From the NCBI RefSeq assembly GCF_022549675.1, contig NZ_JAKZGR010000011.1, forward strand, positions 1-64,000: a stretch of DNA of 64,000 bases, in the 5' to 3' direction. The notes beneath the pieces are model-generated. The model was not told where the DNA came from, did not search any database, and saw only the letters and a program-made list of their open reading frames with translations. The translations under genes and the position numbers were made by a program. This DNA is from Belliella kenyensis. GTDB taxonomy: Bacteria; Bacteroidota; Bacteroidia; Cytophagales; Cyclobacteriaceae. The stretch's first letter is position 1. The number at the start of each line of letters is the position of its first letter. This document shows positions 27,275 through 36,713 of the stretch, one piece after another.

Positions 27275-28726
27275 ATGGCATTTAACAAAAGAGTAAAAAT
27301 AAAATCACTTTTGGAAGGAGATTTTGTAGGTCAAGAGCTGACCCTAATGGGTTGGGTAAGAACGAAAAGAAGCAATAAGAATGTCTCATTCGTAGCACTG
27401 AATGACGGCTCCTCTATCAATAATTACCAAGTAGTAGCGGATCCAAACATCATCTCTGAGGACACTTTAAAAAGAATCACAACAGGTGCTTGTATCAAAG
27501 TAATAGGTGAAATTGTAGCTTCACAAGGTGCTGGACAAAGCTCTGAAATTTCAGCTTCTTCCATCACTATACTTGGAGATGCTGACCCTGAAAAGTATCC
27601 TTTGCAACCTAAAAAGCATTCACTGGAATTCTTAAGAGAGATAGCACACCTTAGGATGCGTACAAACACGTTTGGCGCAGTATTCAGGGTAAGACATGCT
27701 CTAGCGTATGCTGTTCACAAATACTTCAATGATAAGGGGTTTTTCTACATCCACACACCAATCATCACTGCCTCGGATGCAGAAGGTGCTGGAGAGACTT
27801 TCAAAGTAACTACACTTGACTTAAAAAAGCCACCTCTTCATGAAGATGGAAGTATAAATTTCAAGGAAGATTTCTTTGAAAGAGAGACAAACCTTACTGT
27901 GTCTGGTCAGCTTGAAGGTGAACTTGCAGCTATGGCATTATCTGAGATTTATACTTTCGGCCCTACATTTAGAGCTGAGAACTCAAATACAACAAGGCAC
28001 TTGGCTGAATTCTGGATGATCGAACCAGAAATGGCGTTTTATGATGCAGAAGACAACCAAGATTTGGCTGAAGACTTTTTACAATATGTGATCAGTTATG
28101 CATTGGAAAACTGTAAGGATGATTTGACCTTTTTGGATAAAAGGGCGTCAGAAGAAGAACAAAGCAAAAAAGCGGATCAAAGAAGCGAAATGGGGCTATT
28201 AGATCGTTTAAAGTTTGTGACAGAAAATAGGTTTGAAAGAATCACTTATACAGAGGCGATTGATATACTCAGAAACTCTAATCCAAACAAAAAGAAAAAA
28301 TTCCAATACCTTATTGAAGAATGGGGAGCAGATCTACAGTCCGAACATGAGCGATTCTTAGTAGAAAAGCATTTCAAAAAGCCAGTAATCTTAACAGACT
28401 ATCCAAAAGAGATTAAGGCTTTCTACATGCGTCAAAATGATGATGGAAAGACTGTTGCAGCTATGGACATTTTATTCCCAGGTATTGGTGAAATTGTGGG
28501 TGGATCACAGCGAGAAGAACGCATGGATAAACTGACGCAAAGAATGGACGAAATGCACATTCCTCAAGAAGAAATGTGGTGGTATCTCGATACGAGAAGA
28601 TTCGGAGCAACCCCACATGCTGGATTTGGACTTGGCTTTGAGAGGCTCGTTCTTTTCGTCACTGGGATGAGCAATATCCGCGATGTAATTGCCTTCCCAA
28701 GAACACCTGGAAACGCAGAGTTTTAA
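27275..28726 (+). CDS. asnS: Asparagine--tRNA ligase
   Basis: The 483-residue class IIb synthetase has an N-terminal OB-fold anticodon-binding domain ([21 protein letters not shown]), motif 2 in [21 protein letters not shown] and motif 3 in [12 protein letters not shown] near the C-terminus. The absence of long insertions and the NTTRHLAEF signature separate it from aspartyl enzymes. It charges tRNA-Asn in the cytosol. It is monocistronic, divergent from rpoN, and followed by repeat copy B and a terminator. Confidence 0.96.
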   Translation: MAFNKRVKIKSLLEGDFVGQELTLMGWVRTKRSNKNVSFVALNDGSSINNYQVVADPNIISEDTLKRITTGACIKVIGEIVASQGAGQSSEISASSITILGDADPEKYPLQPKKHSLEFLREIAHLRMRTNTFGAVFRVRHALAYAVHKYFNDKGFFYIHTPIITASDAEGAGETFKVTTLDLKKPPLHEDGSINFKEDFFERETNLTVSGQLEGELAAMALSEIYTFGPTFRAENSNTTRHLAEFWMIEPEMAFYDAEDNQDLAEDFLQYVISYALENCKDDLTFLDKRASEEEQSKKADQRSEMGLLDRLKFVTENRFERITYTEAIDILRNSNPNKKKKFQYLIEEWGADLQSEHERFLVEKHFKKPVILTDYPKEIKAFYMRQNDDGKTVAAMDILFPGIGEIVGGSQREERMDKLTQRMDEMHIPQEEMWWYLDTRRFGATPHAGFGLGFERLVLFVTGMSNIRDVIAFPRTPGNAEF

Positions 28727-28732
28727 AATAAT

Positions 28733-28891
28733 TGAATCTGATGATCCGCTTTTTTTGCCAGCAACTTCAATTCATTGGCTCATCCGGTTCTAAATGGTCA
28801 ATATCCATAAGTATCCGATATCAATTTATATCGGAAGTTAGATAAATCGGAATTTTGTAGTGCTATTGGCAAAGTTCCGTATATCCATATA
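28733..28891 (-). repeat. Dispersed intergenic repeat, copy B
   Basis: This is the reverse-complement counterpart of 3454-3611. The inverted repeat TCCGATAT-AAATTG-ATATCGGA is perfect here. The copy lies between the asnS stop and the terminator at 28898, in the convergent gap with the MFS gene. Confidence 0.85.
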
Positions 28892-28897
28892 ATTGAA

Positions 28898-28929
28898 ATA
28901 AAAAAAGCCTGTTCTCAGGCTTTTTTTAT
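28898..28929. terminator. Bidirectional terminator between asnS and the MFS gene
   Basis: ATAAAAAAAGCCTG (28898-28911) pairs with CAGGCTTTTTTTAT (28916-28929) around a TTCT loop, giving A and T runs on both strands. Confidence 0.88.
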
Positions 28930-28931
28930 TT

Positions 28932-30122
28932 CTACAAATCGATCACTTTAATTCTCCTAATCAAAGGAATACAAAGTAAGCTGAAGAAAATGGCTATATA
29001 ACCCACGATATTAAAATTCACCAATTGACCAGTAGCATTCTCTGCCAAAATCAATCCTGCAATAAAAGAAGCAAAACCTGCAGAAAGCTGCTGCACTGCT
29101 GAATTGAAACTCAAGAAACTCCCCCTATTCTCTGGCTTGGCTGTCCCTGTAATCAAAGCGGAAGCTGGAACCATACGTCCATTGGATGTCACGAAAAACA
29201 TGGTCGAGATCAAAAGCACATAAGGAATCGGTGTCATGCCTAAGTGCGTAATCAAACCAATTGGTATTACATTGAGTGACATAAATATGGTAAAAACCTT
29301 CACTTTCCCATACTTATCTGTCAATTTGCCTACCCATGGAGAAGTGAAAATGGTGAATGCTCCTCCCGCCATATAAATATAAGTAAGCTGCATATCAGTA
29401 AAACCAACATTAGCTACCATATAAGGACTCAGAAAAGGTATGATCATGAATTGGCCAAGCATTATCATTATGGTAAGCGTGATTGCTCTCATTTGATTAG
29501 CATTGCTGGTGACCCTTTGGATCACTTCTATTGGTGAAGGCTTTTTATTTCCGCTTACAATATGATCTGTCAAGGATGGTACATATTTATAAATCATCCA
29601 AAATATGATGGCTGATATTCCAGCTAAAAACAAAAATGGCGCGTGCCAATTGGAAAGGCTTGCGATAAATAGTCCGAAAGGTACACCAAAGACAGAAGCA
29701 ACCGAAAATGCCGCCATTACCAATCCCATGGCTCGCCCTCTCCTGCTATCTGGAATCACATCACCAATGATCGCCAATATCAAAGCCGATGTCAATCCCC
29801 CAAACAGTCCAGAAATTACTCTAGCTATAAGTAAGACAACATAGTTTGGTGAAAAAGCGCAGGCTAAAGTCCCTAAAAAGAACCCGGTGAACACCCAAAG
29901 CATGATCGTTCTTCTGTCGTACTTATCTAGTACAAATGCACCCATAAAACTACTAAAACCCGCTGCAAAGGTGTAAGAAGATACCAGAAGCCCGAATTCT
30001 CTAGGACTGATCTCAAAAATCCGCATCAACTGAGGCCCTAAAGGCATCAATATCATAAAATCTACTATGTGTGTAAAATTGATTGCTGCTAAAGTCCACA
30101 GCAAAAGCTTTTCCTTGGTCAT
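28932..30122 (-). CDS. MFS transporter, drug/sugar efflux-like
   Basis: The 396-residue protein has 12 predicted helices and MFS motif A-like loops (LDKYDRRTIMLW after helix 2 and TDKYGKVKVF after helix 8). GDVIPDSRRGRAMG after helix 4 and the helix-5 GVPFG fit the DHA1 drug/proton antiporter type. It should export a small molecule in exchange for protons. It is probably monocistronic: 121 bp separate it from a possible small gene upstream. The substrate cannot be predicted. Confidence 0.85.
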   Translation of the reverse strand: MTKEKLLLWTLAAINFTHIVDFMILMPLGPQLMRIFEISPREFGLLVSSYTFAAGFSSFMGAFVLDKYDRRTIMLWVFTGFFLGTLACAFSPNYVVLLIARVISGLFGGLTSALILAIIGDVIPDSRRGRAMGLVMAAFSVASVFGVPFGLFIASLSNWHAPFLFLAGISAIIFWMIYKYVPSLTDHIVSGNKKPSPIEVIQRVTSNANQMRAITLTIMIMLGQFMIIPFLSPYMVANVGFTDMQLTYIYMAGGAFTIFTSPWVGKLTDKYGKVKVFTIFMSLNVIPIGLITHLGMTPIPYVLLISTMFFVTSNGRMVPASALITGTAKPENRGSFLSFNSAVQQLSAGFASFIAGLILAENATGQLVNFNIVGYIAIFFSLLCIPLIRRIKVIDL

Positions 30123-30243
30123 TTTAACTTCAAAATATTGCTAATCAACCATTGTAAAAGTGAATAAGTTCTTTTGATTTAAAGTAATCCATCTTGAAAT
30201 GAGTTCTCAAAGGGAATGATAATACTCTTCTTCACCTGAACTA

Positions 30244-30366
30244 TCAATTCATCGATCTTATCATTTGCTTTTTACCATCATCTAGGAGTAGCTCGTCTCC
30301 AATGGTCAGTCCAATAACTGTCAAAATCGTAGCCATGCAAAATAGGTTAATATAAAGTTGACTCAT
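30244..30366 (-). CDS. Possible small membrane protein, 40 residues
   Basis: An ATG frame of 40 codons starts 17 bp after the stop of the Nnr gene on the same strand. The product has one hydrophobic segment (YINLFCMATILTVIGLTIG) followed by an acidic then basic tail. Codon choice looks like its neighbours, but I recognise no family and the call rests only on position and hydrophobicity. It could be chance. Confidence 0.3.
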   Translation of the reverse strand: MSQLYINLFCMATILTVIGLTIGDELLLDDGKKQMIRSMN

Positions 30367-30383
30367 TAAGTCCTTCTTGAAAA

Positions 30384-31871
30384 TCAAATAATATCCAATT
30401 GGACAAAAGTCTTCGGTATGGCATTGATAATATCCGAAGCAATCATACCTCTATACTTCGTTTGGGAAGCAATCTCTCCTGCTAAGCCATGGTGATAGAC
30501 ACCACAGATAGCAGCATTTTCAGGAGTATAACTCTGACCCAAAAACGAAGCTATCATCCCTGTGAGGACATCTCCAGATCCTGCCGTTGCCATATATTGA
30601 TTGCCACTTGAATTAAAAATCTGTCTTCCATCTGGCATAGCAATCAAAGTGTGAGCCCCTTTCAAAATTATGATAACTTGATGATGAATTGCAAAATCAC
30701 TCGCCATCTGTATTCTTTCCAAATGGTCTTTAGATTTTCCCACGAGCCTTTCGAACTCTTTTAAATGCGGCGTTATGATGCTGTTTTTTGGTAAATAATC
30801 TAAAAGCTTTGGATACCTTGCCAACAAATTGATCCCATCGGCATCTAGGACAACCGGCTTATCAACTTCATCTAAAATGCGTACAAACCAATCAATATCT
30901 ACATCGATTCCCATACCAGGGCCTATGGCAACAGAATCAAACCCTCTTAGGTTTAAATCATCTTTACCTCCAAAAATCATTAATTCCGGGACGATTGTTT
31001 GAAACTGGTATGGATCTGAGATTTGGGGAGCTAGAGTAACCAAGCCACTACCAGTTCTCAACGCCGCATAACCAGCCAGATTGATTGCACCAGTTTTACC
31101 AATTGTACCACCGATAAGCAATACCTTCCCAAAGTCTCCTTTGTGACTAAACTTATGGAAATGCTTGTGATAAGCTTTAATATCTATTCCTCTTAAAAAG
31201 AACCTTTGCTTGGAAAATCTACAAACACTTTCTTCAGAAATACCTATATCTATGACTGCCAATTCCCCTACTTCCCTTGCATGCTCTGGAAAAAGCAAAC
31301 TTAATTTAGGAAATTGAAATGTAGCAGTGTAGTCAGCTTGAAATGCAATACTATTTTTGGAATAATCAGCTGGAAGCCCAGAAGGTATATCTACTGCAAT
31401 CTTTACCCCTCCTACATGATTCAGTTTCTGTATCAGGTACATATACCGAGATGCTAATGGTCTATTGATCCCCACGCCAAATACTGCATCGATTATAACA
31501 GAATTCTCTTCAATTTCTTGAGTCCAATTAGCATAACCAATCACATTGACCTCAATGGGAAGTCTATGGAAGTTGTATACAAAATCAGCAGAACATTTCT
31601 CAAGTACTTCCATACAAACAAGAATTATTGACCTACAATCATTTTGAAGTAGTCGAGCAATTACTAAACCATCGCCCCCATTATTGCCCGGACCTACGAA
31701 AACATAAATATGCTTTCTGCTAGAAAAAGACTGCTTTTCATACCAAGTCACAAATGATCTTCCGGCATTTTCCATCAAATCAATAGAGCTTATTCCAGAA
31801 AACTGAATGTAAGATTCATCCAGTTGCTTAACATCTTTTCCAGCAATAATAGGAAGCATCATATTAGTCAT
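30384..31871 (-). CDS. nnr: Bifunctional NAD(P)H-hydrate repair enzyme
   Basis: The 495-residue fusion has an N-terminal YjeF_N epimerase domain (GPGNNGGDGLVIARLL; catalytic Asp in VIIDAVFGVG) and a C-terminal ribokinase-like ADP-dependent dehydratase domain with SSGNQYMATAGSGDVLTGM. It repairs hydrated NADH and NADPH: the first domain epimerises the R and S forms and the second dehydrates the S form. The start overlaps the end of the upstream MFS gene by 8 bp, so they form one transcript. An ATG three codons later would remove most of the overlap. Confidence 0.95.
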   Translation of the reverse strand: MTNMMLPIIAGKDVKQLDESYIQFSGISSIDLMENAGRSFVTWYEKQSFSSRKHIYVFVGPGNNGGDGLVIARLLQNDCRSIILVCMEVLEKCSADFVYNFHRLPIEVNVIGYANWTQEIEENSVIIDAVFGVGINRPLASRYMYLIQKLNHVGGVKIAVDIPSGLPADYSKNSIAFQADYTATFQFPKLSLLFPEHAREVGELAVIDIGISEESVCRFSKQRFFLRGIDIKAYHKHFHKFSHKGDFGKVLLIGGTIGKTGAINLAGYAALRTGSGLVTLAPQISDPYQFQTIVPELMIFGGKDDLNLRGFDSVAIGPGMGIDVDIDWFVRILDEVDKPVVLDADGINLLARYPKLLDYLPKNSIITPHLKEFERLVGKSKDHLERIQMASDFAIHHQVIIILKGAHTLIAMPDGRQIFNSSGNQYMATAGSGDVLTGMIASFLGQSYTPENAAICGVYHHGLAGEIASQTKYRGMIASDIINAIPKTFVQLDII

Positions 31872-33162
31872 GTACAGAAGTTTGTAAATCTCTTGGAGGT
31901 ATTTTTAATAAAATTAAGAATCCTAATCCAACAAAGAAAAACAAACCAAGTGCAAGTGAGCTATTCCTCATAGATCCAGTCATTTGTTCTATAAAGCCAT
32001 ATGAAAATGTACCCAAGACAATGGCAATCTTTTCAGTCACATCAAAAAAACTAAAAAAAGATGCATGATCCGTAGTATGTGCTGGTATCAATTTAGAATA
32101 AGTAGACCTAGATAAGGACTGAATACCTCCCATCACCATTCCTACCACAAAAGCCAAAGCGAAAAATTGATATGCTGTTTGTACAAAATATGCAGCACCG
32201 CAAATCAATACCCAAATGAATACCATCATTACCAAAGAGGCCTTATTGCCTAAAAGCTTAGAAATTAAAGCGAATAAATAACTCCCTCCGATAGCTACCA
32301 GCTGAATGATCAAGATAGTAATGATCAACTGATCACCTGGCAAACCCAGTTCCTTATCACCGAATGTAGCAGCCAAATACATTACTGTCTGTACTCCCAT
32401 ACTGTAAAAAAAGAAGGCAAGCAAAAATCTATTCATAACTGAAGAAGAACGAACCTTATGAAACACCGATCTTATTTCCTTATAGCCTACAAGCAGGAGG
32501 GATCGGTTTACTTTTTTATTGTAAGGATTATCTGGCAAATATTTAAATGAAATCTGGGCAAAACCAGCCCACCAAAACCCAACAATCAAGAACGACCACC
32601 TAGCTGCTTGACCACCATCTGACAAGTGGAACAAATCTGGAAATTCTATCATCATCAAATTCAAAATTAACAAAATCACACTACCTATATATCCTAGTGC
32701 AAAACCTTTGGCACTCAAGAAATCATATTCTTCTTCCTTGGAAATCTCTGGAAGAAAAGCATTGTAAAACACAATACTTCCTGCATATCCAACACTAGCT
32801 AAAATCGCACATATTATTCCCCATTCGAGATTGGCTCCATCAAAAAAAAACAGTCCAAGGCACGCCATAGAACCTAGATAAGTAAAGAACTTCATAAACA
32901 CCAACTTCTTACCACCTGAATCAGCGATTCCAGACAATAAGGGAGATATTATCGCAATCACCAAAAAAGAGAATGAAATAGCATAGGAATACAATACAGT
33001 ATTGATGATATCTAACCCAAAAAAGTTTACTACATCACCACGCTCTTCTGTAGTAGTTACATTATTAAAATATACAGGAAATATTGTGGAAGTGATTACA
33101 AGGCTATAGACTGAATTTGCCCAATCATACATTGCCCAAGCATTATGTATTTTATTTTGCAT
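31864..33162 (-). CDS. MFS transporter, UMF1/Atg22-like family
   Basis: The 432-residue protein begins with HNAWAMYDWANSVYSLVITSTIFPVYF, the signature of UMF1-type (Atg22-like) MFS proteins, and has about 12 helices with GGIQSLSRSTYSKLIP in the second half. The eukaryotic relative effluxes amino acids from vacuoles; the bacterial substrate is unknown. It is the first gene of a two-gene operon with nnr, overlapping it by 8 bp. Confidence 0.85.
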   Translation of the reverse strand: MQNKIHNAWAMYDWANSVYSLVITSTIFPVYFNNVTTTEERGDVVNFFGLDIINTVLYSYAISFSFLVIAIISPLLSGIADSGGKKLVFMKFFTYLGSMACLGLFFFDGANLEWGIICAILASVGYAGSIVFYNAFLPEISKEEEYDFLSAKGFALGYIGSVILLILNLMMIEFPDLFHLSDGGQAARWSFLIVGFWWAGFAQISFKYLPDNPYNKKVNRSLLLVGYKEIRSVFHKVRSSSVMNRFLLAFFFYSMGVQTVMYLAATFGDKELGLPGDQLIITILIIQLVAIGGSYLFALISKLLGNKASLVMMVFIWVLICGAAYFVQTAYQFFALAFVVGMVMGGIQSLSRSTYSKLIPAHTTDHASFFSFFDVTEKIAIVLGTFSYGFIEQMTGSMRNSSLALGLFFFVGLGFLILLKIPPRDLQTSVHD

Positions 33163-33562
33163 CTAATTTTCTAAATAGAAGTAACTGTGTATTAAGATAA
33201 AATTTAAAATATCTACCCATAAATTTAACAGCAATAATACCATCTTACGGCATAAAGTCAACATGCTTTTCTGATATTATTGATAACTAAAAAATAAACC
33301 TTTCGATCATTCCTATACACTATAATTTAATTATTGGCTTCACAGGCAGTTTTATCAATTCAATGTCTATAGCGCATGCTATTGATCAAATTCATGTCAT
33401 TTCAAATATAAAAGCTAAGTTGAATTAATTTTGTCTATAGTTTCTGGAAAAGTTGAGATCATACTTAGGACATAAATCATAAGTATAGAAATGGGTGAGA
33501 AAATTAGTATGCATAAAAAAAGCCACTTCGATGAAGTGGCTTTTCTTGACTTGTTAAATTAA
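33163..33562. other. Intergenic region, 400 bp
   Basis: The region separates the MFS-nnr operon (reading away) from the end of the exb operon. It contains only the exb terminator at 33518-33544. The rest is AT-rich with no supported gene; the octamer GTCTATAG occurs twice, which I consider uninformative. Confidence 0.5.
33515..33544 (-). terminator. Terminator of the ExbB/ExbD operon
   Basis: AAAAGCCACTTC (33518-33529) pairs with GAAGTGGCTTTT (33533-33544) around a 3-base loop. On the minus strand the stem is followed by a run of T. It lies just after the last exbD gene. Confidence 0.85.
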
Positions 33563-34024
33563 TCAGTTCTGTACTCTTCCTACAGAAGCGTAAAGTACTC
33601 TTCGAGCATCTACCTCTCTCAATTCAAACTGAATATCCGAAATAGGACCCATTTTTACTTCTCTATCTGCTTTCAGGGAAATAGTTAACATTTCTCTTTC
33701 AGTCTCAGATCTTTTATCTTTTTCCTGATTGACCCATAGGGCAATATCAGAAGTATTAATCAAAACATCATTAGCCTGAATTCTAGGTTCTGTACCGTAC
33801 AAAGCTGTATTCTTCGGCTTACCTACGTACAAATAAGAGATCAATGTTTTCTTCTCCAACTTTTGAAGTTGGGTAGCCTCTGGAATTTTTTGTTCCACAA
33901 GCATTTCATTTTCTCTTAAAACCGTCGTAGTCATAAAGAAGAACAACAACATGAAGATAATATCCGGCAAAGCTGAGGTTGGGATGTTTTCCGTTACCTT
34001 ATTCTTTTTCTTAAACTTCGACAT
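33563..34024 (-). CDS. exbD: ExbD/TolR family biopolymer transport protein
   Basis: The 153-residue protein has a short basic N-terminus, one membrane helix (PDIIFMLLFFFMTTTVL) with the ion-pathway Asp immediately before it, and a periplasmic C-terminal domain. With ExbB it forms the proton-driven stator that energises TonB, or a Tol/gliding-type function. It is the second ExbD of the operon and only 1 bp separates it from the first, as in many Bacteroidota where two ExbD paralogues occur. Confidence 0.92.
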   Translation of the reverse strand: MSKFKKKNKVTENIPTSALPDIIFMLLFFFMTTTVLRENEMLVEQKIPEATQLQKLEKKTLISYLYVGKPKNTALYGTEPRIQANDVLINTSDIALWVNQEKDKRSETEREMLTISLKADREVKMGPISDIQFELREVDARRVLYASVGRVQN

Positions 34025-34025
34025 A

Positions 34026-34667
34026 TTAATTACCTCCTATTTTATCTGGTTCAGCAATTGAGATAGCCATTGGAATACCTTCTTTACCTCTATCCTGAAG
34101 TTCTTTTTCAGCAGCGGTCTTTCCAGTAAGTGCTCTATACTCTTCGGCTGTAAGGCCTACTCTTTCAGCATAGATTTCAAAATAAGCTCTCTTCACTTTA
34201 TCCAAAACTTCTAGATAAGTTTCATAAGATGTACCTCTATTTGTTTTGATAGAGACTACAGCTCCACCTTGCATTGGGTGATCTGAAGATTTGGAATCAC
34301 GATTAGACTGAGCTTTCAAAGATGCTGGAAGGCTATTGAACAATTCCATTGCTTCTGCGTTAGGAGCTCCGAAATTCAGAATAAATGCCTTAATATCATC
34401 TGAAAGCTTATCAGTATTGTCTAAATACTCACCTTCCACCAACAATTGATCATTTGCATTGACCAATATATTGAAAATATTTCTCTCATTGAGAGGTATT
34501 TCTGGTGGTGGCACATTCGGGTCTTGCTTTGGAGGCAAGATATTGAGAATACCTTTATCCGAAGCAATAGTAGTAGTCACTAGCCAGAAGATCAATAGCA
34601 AGAAGGCTATATCAGCCATCGACCCTGCATTGACTTCCTGCGACATTCTGCCTCTTTTGCTTGCCAT
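34026..34667 (-). CDS. exbD: ExbD/TolR family biopolymer transport protein, longer paralogue
   Basis: The 213-residue protein has the ExbD arrangement: basic N-terminus, ADIAFLLLIFWLVTTTI helix with its Asp, and a periplasmic domain that carries an insertion (about residues 95-135, Ser/Asn-rich) compared with the second ExbD. Its start overlaps the stop of the small membrane protein gene upstream by 1 bp. It likely forms a heteromeric stator with ExbB and the shorter ExbD. Confidence 0.92.
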   Translation of the reverse strand: MASKRGRMSQEVNAGSMADIAFLLLIFWLVTTTIASDKGILNILPPKQDPNVPPPEIPLNERNIFNILVNANDQLLVEGEYLDNTDKLSDDIKAFILNFGAPNAEAMELFNSLPASLKAQSNRDSKSSDHPMQGGAVVSIKTNRGTSYETYLEVLDKVKRAYFEIYAERVGLTAEEYRALTGKTAAEKELQDRGKEGIPMAISIAEPDKIGGN

Positions 34668-34996
34668 TACTTGATTGCTTTATTGAGTTCTGTAAATACG
34701 ATACCCACAAGAGCTACAATAGCCAAGATGTAAGTCGTAACCAAAGTTCCACCAACAAACTTGGTCAAGGTAGGAGTCATGTTGAATGGATCTCCTAGGT
34801 ATTTTGGTGCTACTTCACTATCAGCAGTGCTGAAGGCAATGAAGAATATGACACCAAGTATTAATATACCTGCACCTGTTTTGGCTAAACTCTTTGGATT
34901 ATCTAAGGATTTGATCAAAGGCATAACCACTGCCACGATCGTTCCCAAGATAATCAATAAATAAGATACGTATAAGAAAATATCTATAGAATCCAT
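34667..34996 (-). CDS. Small membrane protein of the exb operon
   Basis: The 109-residue protein has three hydrophobic segments and no recognised domain (IDIFLYVSYLLIILGTIVAVVMPLI; ILILGVIFFIAFSTA; LVTTYILAIVALVGIVFT). It sits between exbB (61 bp upstream) and exbD (1-bp overlap), an arrangement seen in Bacteroidota exb operons, so a role in assembly or regulation of the stator is inferred from position only. Confidence 0.75.
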   Translation of the reverse strand: MDSIDIFLYVSYLLIILGTIVAVVMPLIKSLDNPKSLAKTGAGILILGVIFFIAFSTADSEVAPKYLGDPFNMTPTLTKFVGGTLVTTYILAIVALVGIVFTELNKAIK

Positions 34997-35057
34997 ATTG
35001 ATTGTTTGCTTAAGTTAATAAATAATTAAGAGTTGAAACGAATCAATCAACTAATAA

Positions 35058-35861
35058 TTACTTAGTCAATCTGTGCTTCACAAGGATATCTACCAAAGAG
35101 ATAGATGCATCTTCCATGTCGTTTACCAAAGAATCAATCTTCGCAACACAGTAGTTGTAGAACAATTGAAGGATAATCGCAACGATCAAACCTGCCACAG
35201 TAGTCAAAAGGGCAACTTTGATACCACCAGCTACTAGAGATGGAGAGATATCACCCGCTGCTTCGATCGCATCGAATGCAGAGATCATACCGATTACAGT
35301 ACCCATGAAACCCAACATCGGCGCAAGAGAGATGAAAAGAGAGATCCAAACTAGACCTTTTTCCAATCTACCCATTTCAACAGATCCGTAAGCGATGATA
35401 GACTTTTCTACCATTTCGATTCCTTCAGTGTATCTCATCAAACCTTGAGTAAAGATAGATGCAACAGGACCTTTGGTGTTTTTAGTAACATCCTTGGCTG
35501 CTTCGATACCACCTTGCTCCAACGCTTCCTCTACTTTAGCCAAAAGCTTTTTGGTGTTGGTAGTAGAAAGGTTAAGCGTAACGATTCTTTCTAAAGAAAC
35601 TGCTAAACCTAAGATTAAACAGATCAATACTGGAGACATGAAAGTAGTACCACCTTCGATAAACTTCTCCTTGATAATTTGGTGAAAACCTTTGTCTTCT
35701 TCGATGATTTCATCGTCAACGACCGCCGGAGCAACTTCTTCTGCTTCTACGACTTCTGTGGTTTCAACTTCTGCAGAATCAACATCTGCGTCTTGAGCAT
35801 TCGAGATAACCGGCGATAAAAGGATTCCGGATAGCATGAACAAAGCGATTAACTTTTTCAT
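35058..35861 (-). CDS. exbB: MotA/TolQ/ExbB proton channel protein with an acidic N-terminal extension
   Basis: The 267-residue protein has a cleavable-type signal sequence (residues 1-22), a very acidic segment rich in Glu, Asp and Val (about 23-60), and then the MotA/TolQ/ExbB domain: one helix near TFMSPVLICLILGLAVSLERI and two helices around WISLFISLAPMLGFMGTVIGMI and VALLTTVAGLIVAIILQLFYN. It supplies the proton path of the ExbB/D motor. The extra signal and acidic region are typical of Bacteroidota ExbB but absent in E. coli. First gene of a four-gene operon. Confidence 0.92.
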   Translation of the reverse strand: MKKLIALFMLSGILLSPVISNAQDADVDSAEVETTEVVEAEEVAPAVVDDEIIEEDKGFHQIIKEKFIEGGTTFMSPVLICLILGLAVSLERIVTLNLSTTNTKKLLAKVEEALEQGGIEAAKDVTKNTKGPVASIFTQGLMRYTEGIEMVEKSIIAYGSVEMGRLEKGLVWISLFISLAPMLGFMGTVIGMISAFDAIEAAGDISPSLVAGGIKVALLTTVAGLIVAIILQLFYNYCVAKIDSLVNDMEDASISLVDILVKHRLTK

Positions 35862-36713
35862 AATGTAGATTTTAATAGACTTTAAATAAAGGTTAAACGG
35901 TTTCTAAATTAATATTGAGATTTTAAAGTTATCATTTTTTAATTTCAAATTGCAAAGGAAACGACCATATTTTTTTTCAATAATTAATTCAGCCTCTTGT
36001 TTAGAGATTTGGTTTGCAAGCTAAATTATAGCTTATGAAGTAATTAGACAATTTATTTGAATGGGAATAAAGTAAAGTGAATGGGCTATATTTAAGTTTG
36101 ACGCTCCTATATCATAACATAACTAAACACGCAAAGGCTTTATCTTTCCCTTTCTTCTTATAACCATGTCAAATATAACTAATTTTTTATTAAATAAAAA
36201 TCCCAAACCTTTCCCCACGATACTTTCCGAGAAGGCTAAATTTCACCACTGTCAAAACAACAAATCAGCAATGTAATTCATACGCTCATGTCGATATTTT
36301 CAAATTCTTGTAGATTCAAAGTTCATAAAACATACTAAAACCTATTTTTAGTAACTTATAAGATAAGTATACCAAAAAGATATTTTCAACTTTTTAAGTA
36401 AAAAAAATATGCAAAAACCTGTTTTGAATTTAATCCTATTTCTAGAATCAAAATCCAAGGACACATTAATATGGTGCTGCCATAAATTTAGTAAAGCTTG
36501 AAACTTATTATCGAGTATTATCATGAGCACGCGTTTTCTGAGCCGAAAACAACTTATATATTATAACGTGAATCGATTTGTAAAGCTATGAATCAAATCA
36601 TTATAAAAGATTGTGATGTATTTTAGGAAATCATTAAATATCATGGAGTTTGAATAGAAATCAAGCTGATACAAAATTTTATTCTTACATTTGCACCTTA
36701 ATTCAATTTTACA
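35862..36713. other. Divergent intergenic region, 852 bp
   Basis: This is the largest gap without a supported gene in the first half of the window. The only element I can name is the -7 box of typA at 36686-36693. A 6-bp inverted repeat around 36533-36550 is too short to interpret. Small frames here lack plausible protein composition. Confidence 0.5.
36686..36693 (+). promoter_or_regulatory. -7 promoter box TACATTTG upstream of typA
   Basis: TACATTTG fits TAnnTTTG and lies 20 bp before the typA ATG, so the leader would be short. A TTG at the usual distance is missing. Confidence 0.5.

Noticed and set aside
36348-36530. 60-codon minus-strand frame in the gap before typA
   Set aside because: Composition is Lys/Phe-rich as expected of AT-rich non-coding DNA, and there is no promoter or neighbour support.
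36533-36550. GTTTTC/GAAAAC inverted repeat
   Set aside because: Six base pairs without a T run or nearby gene end is expected by chance in AT-rich DNA.
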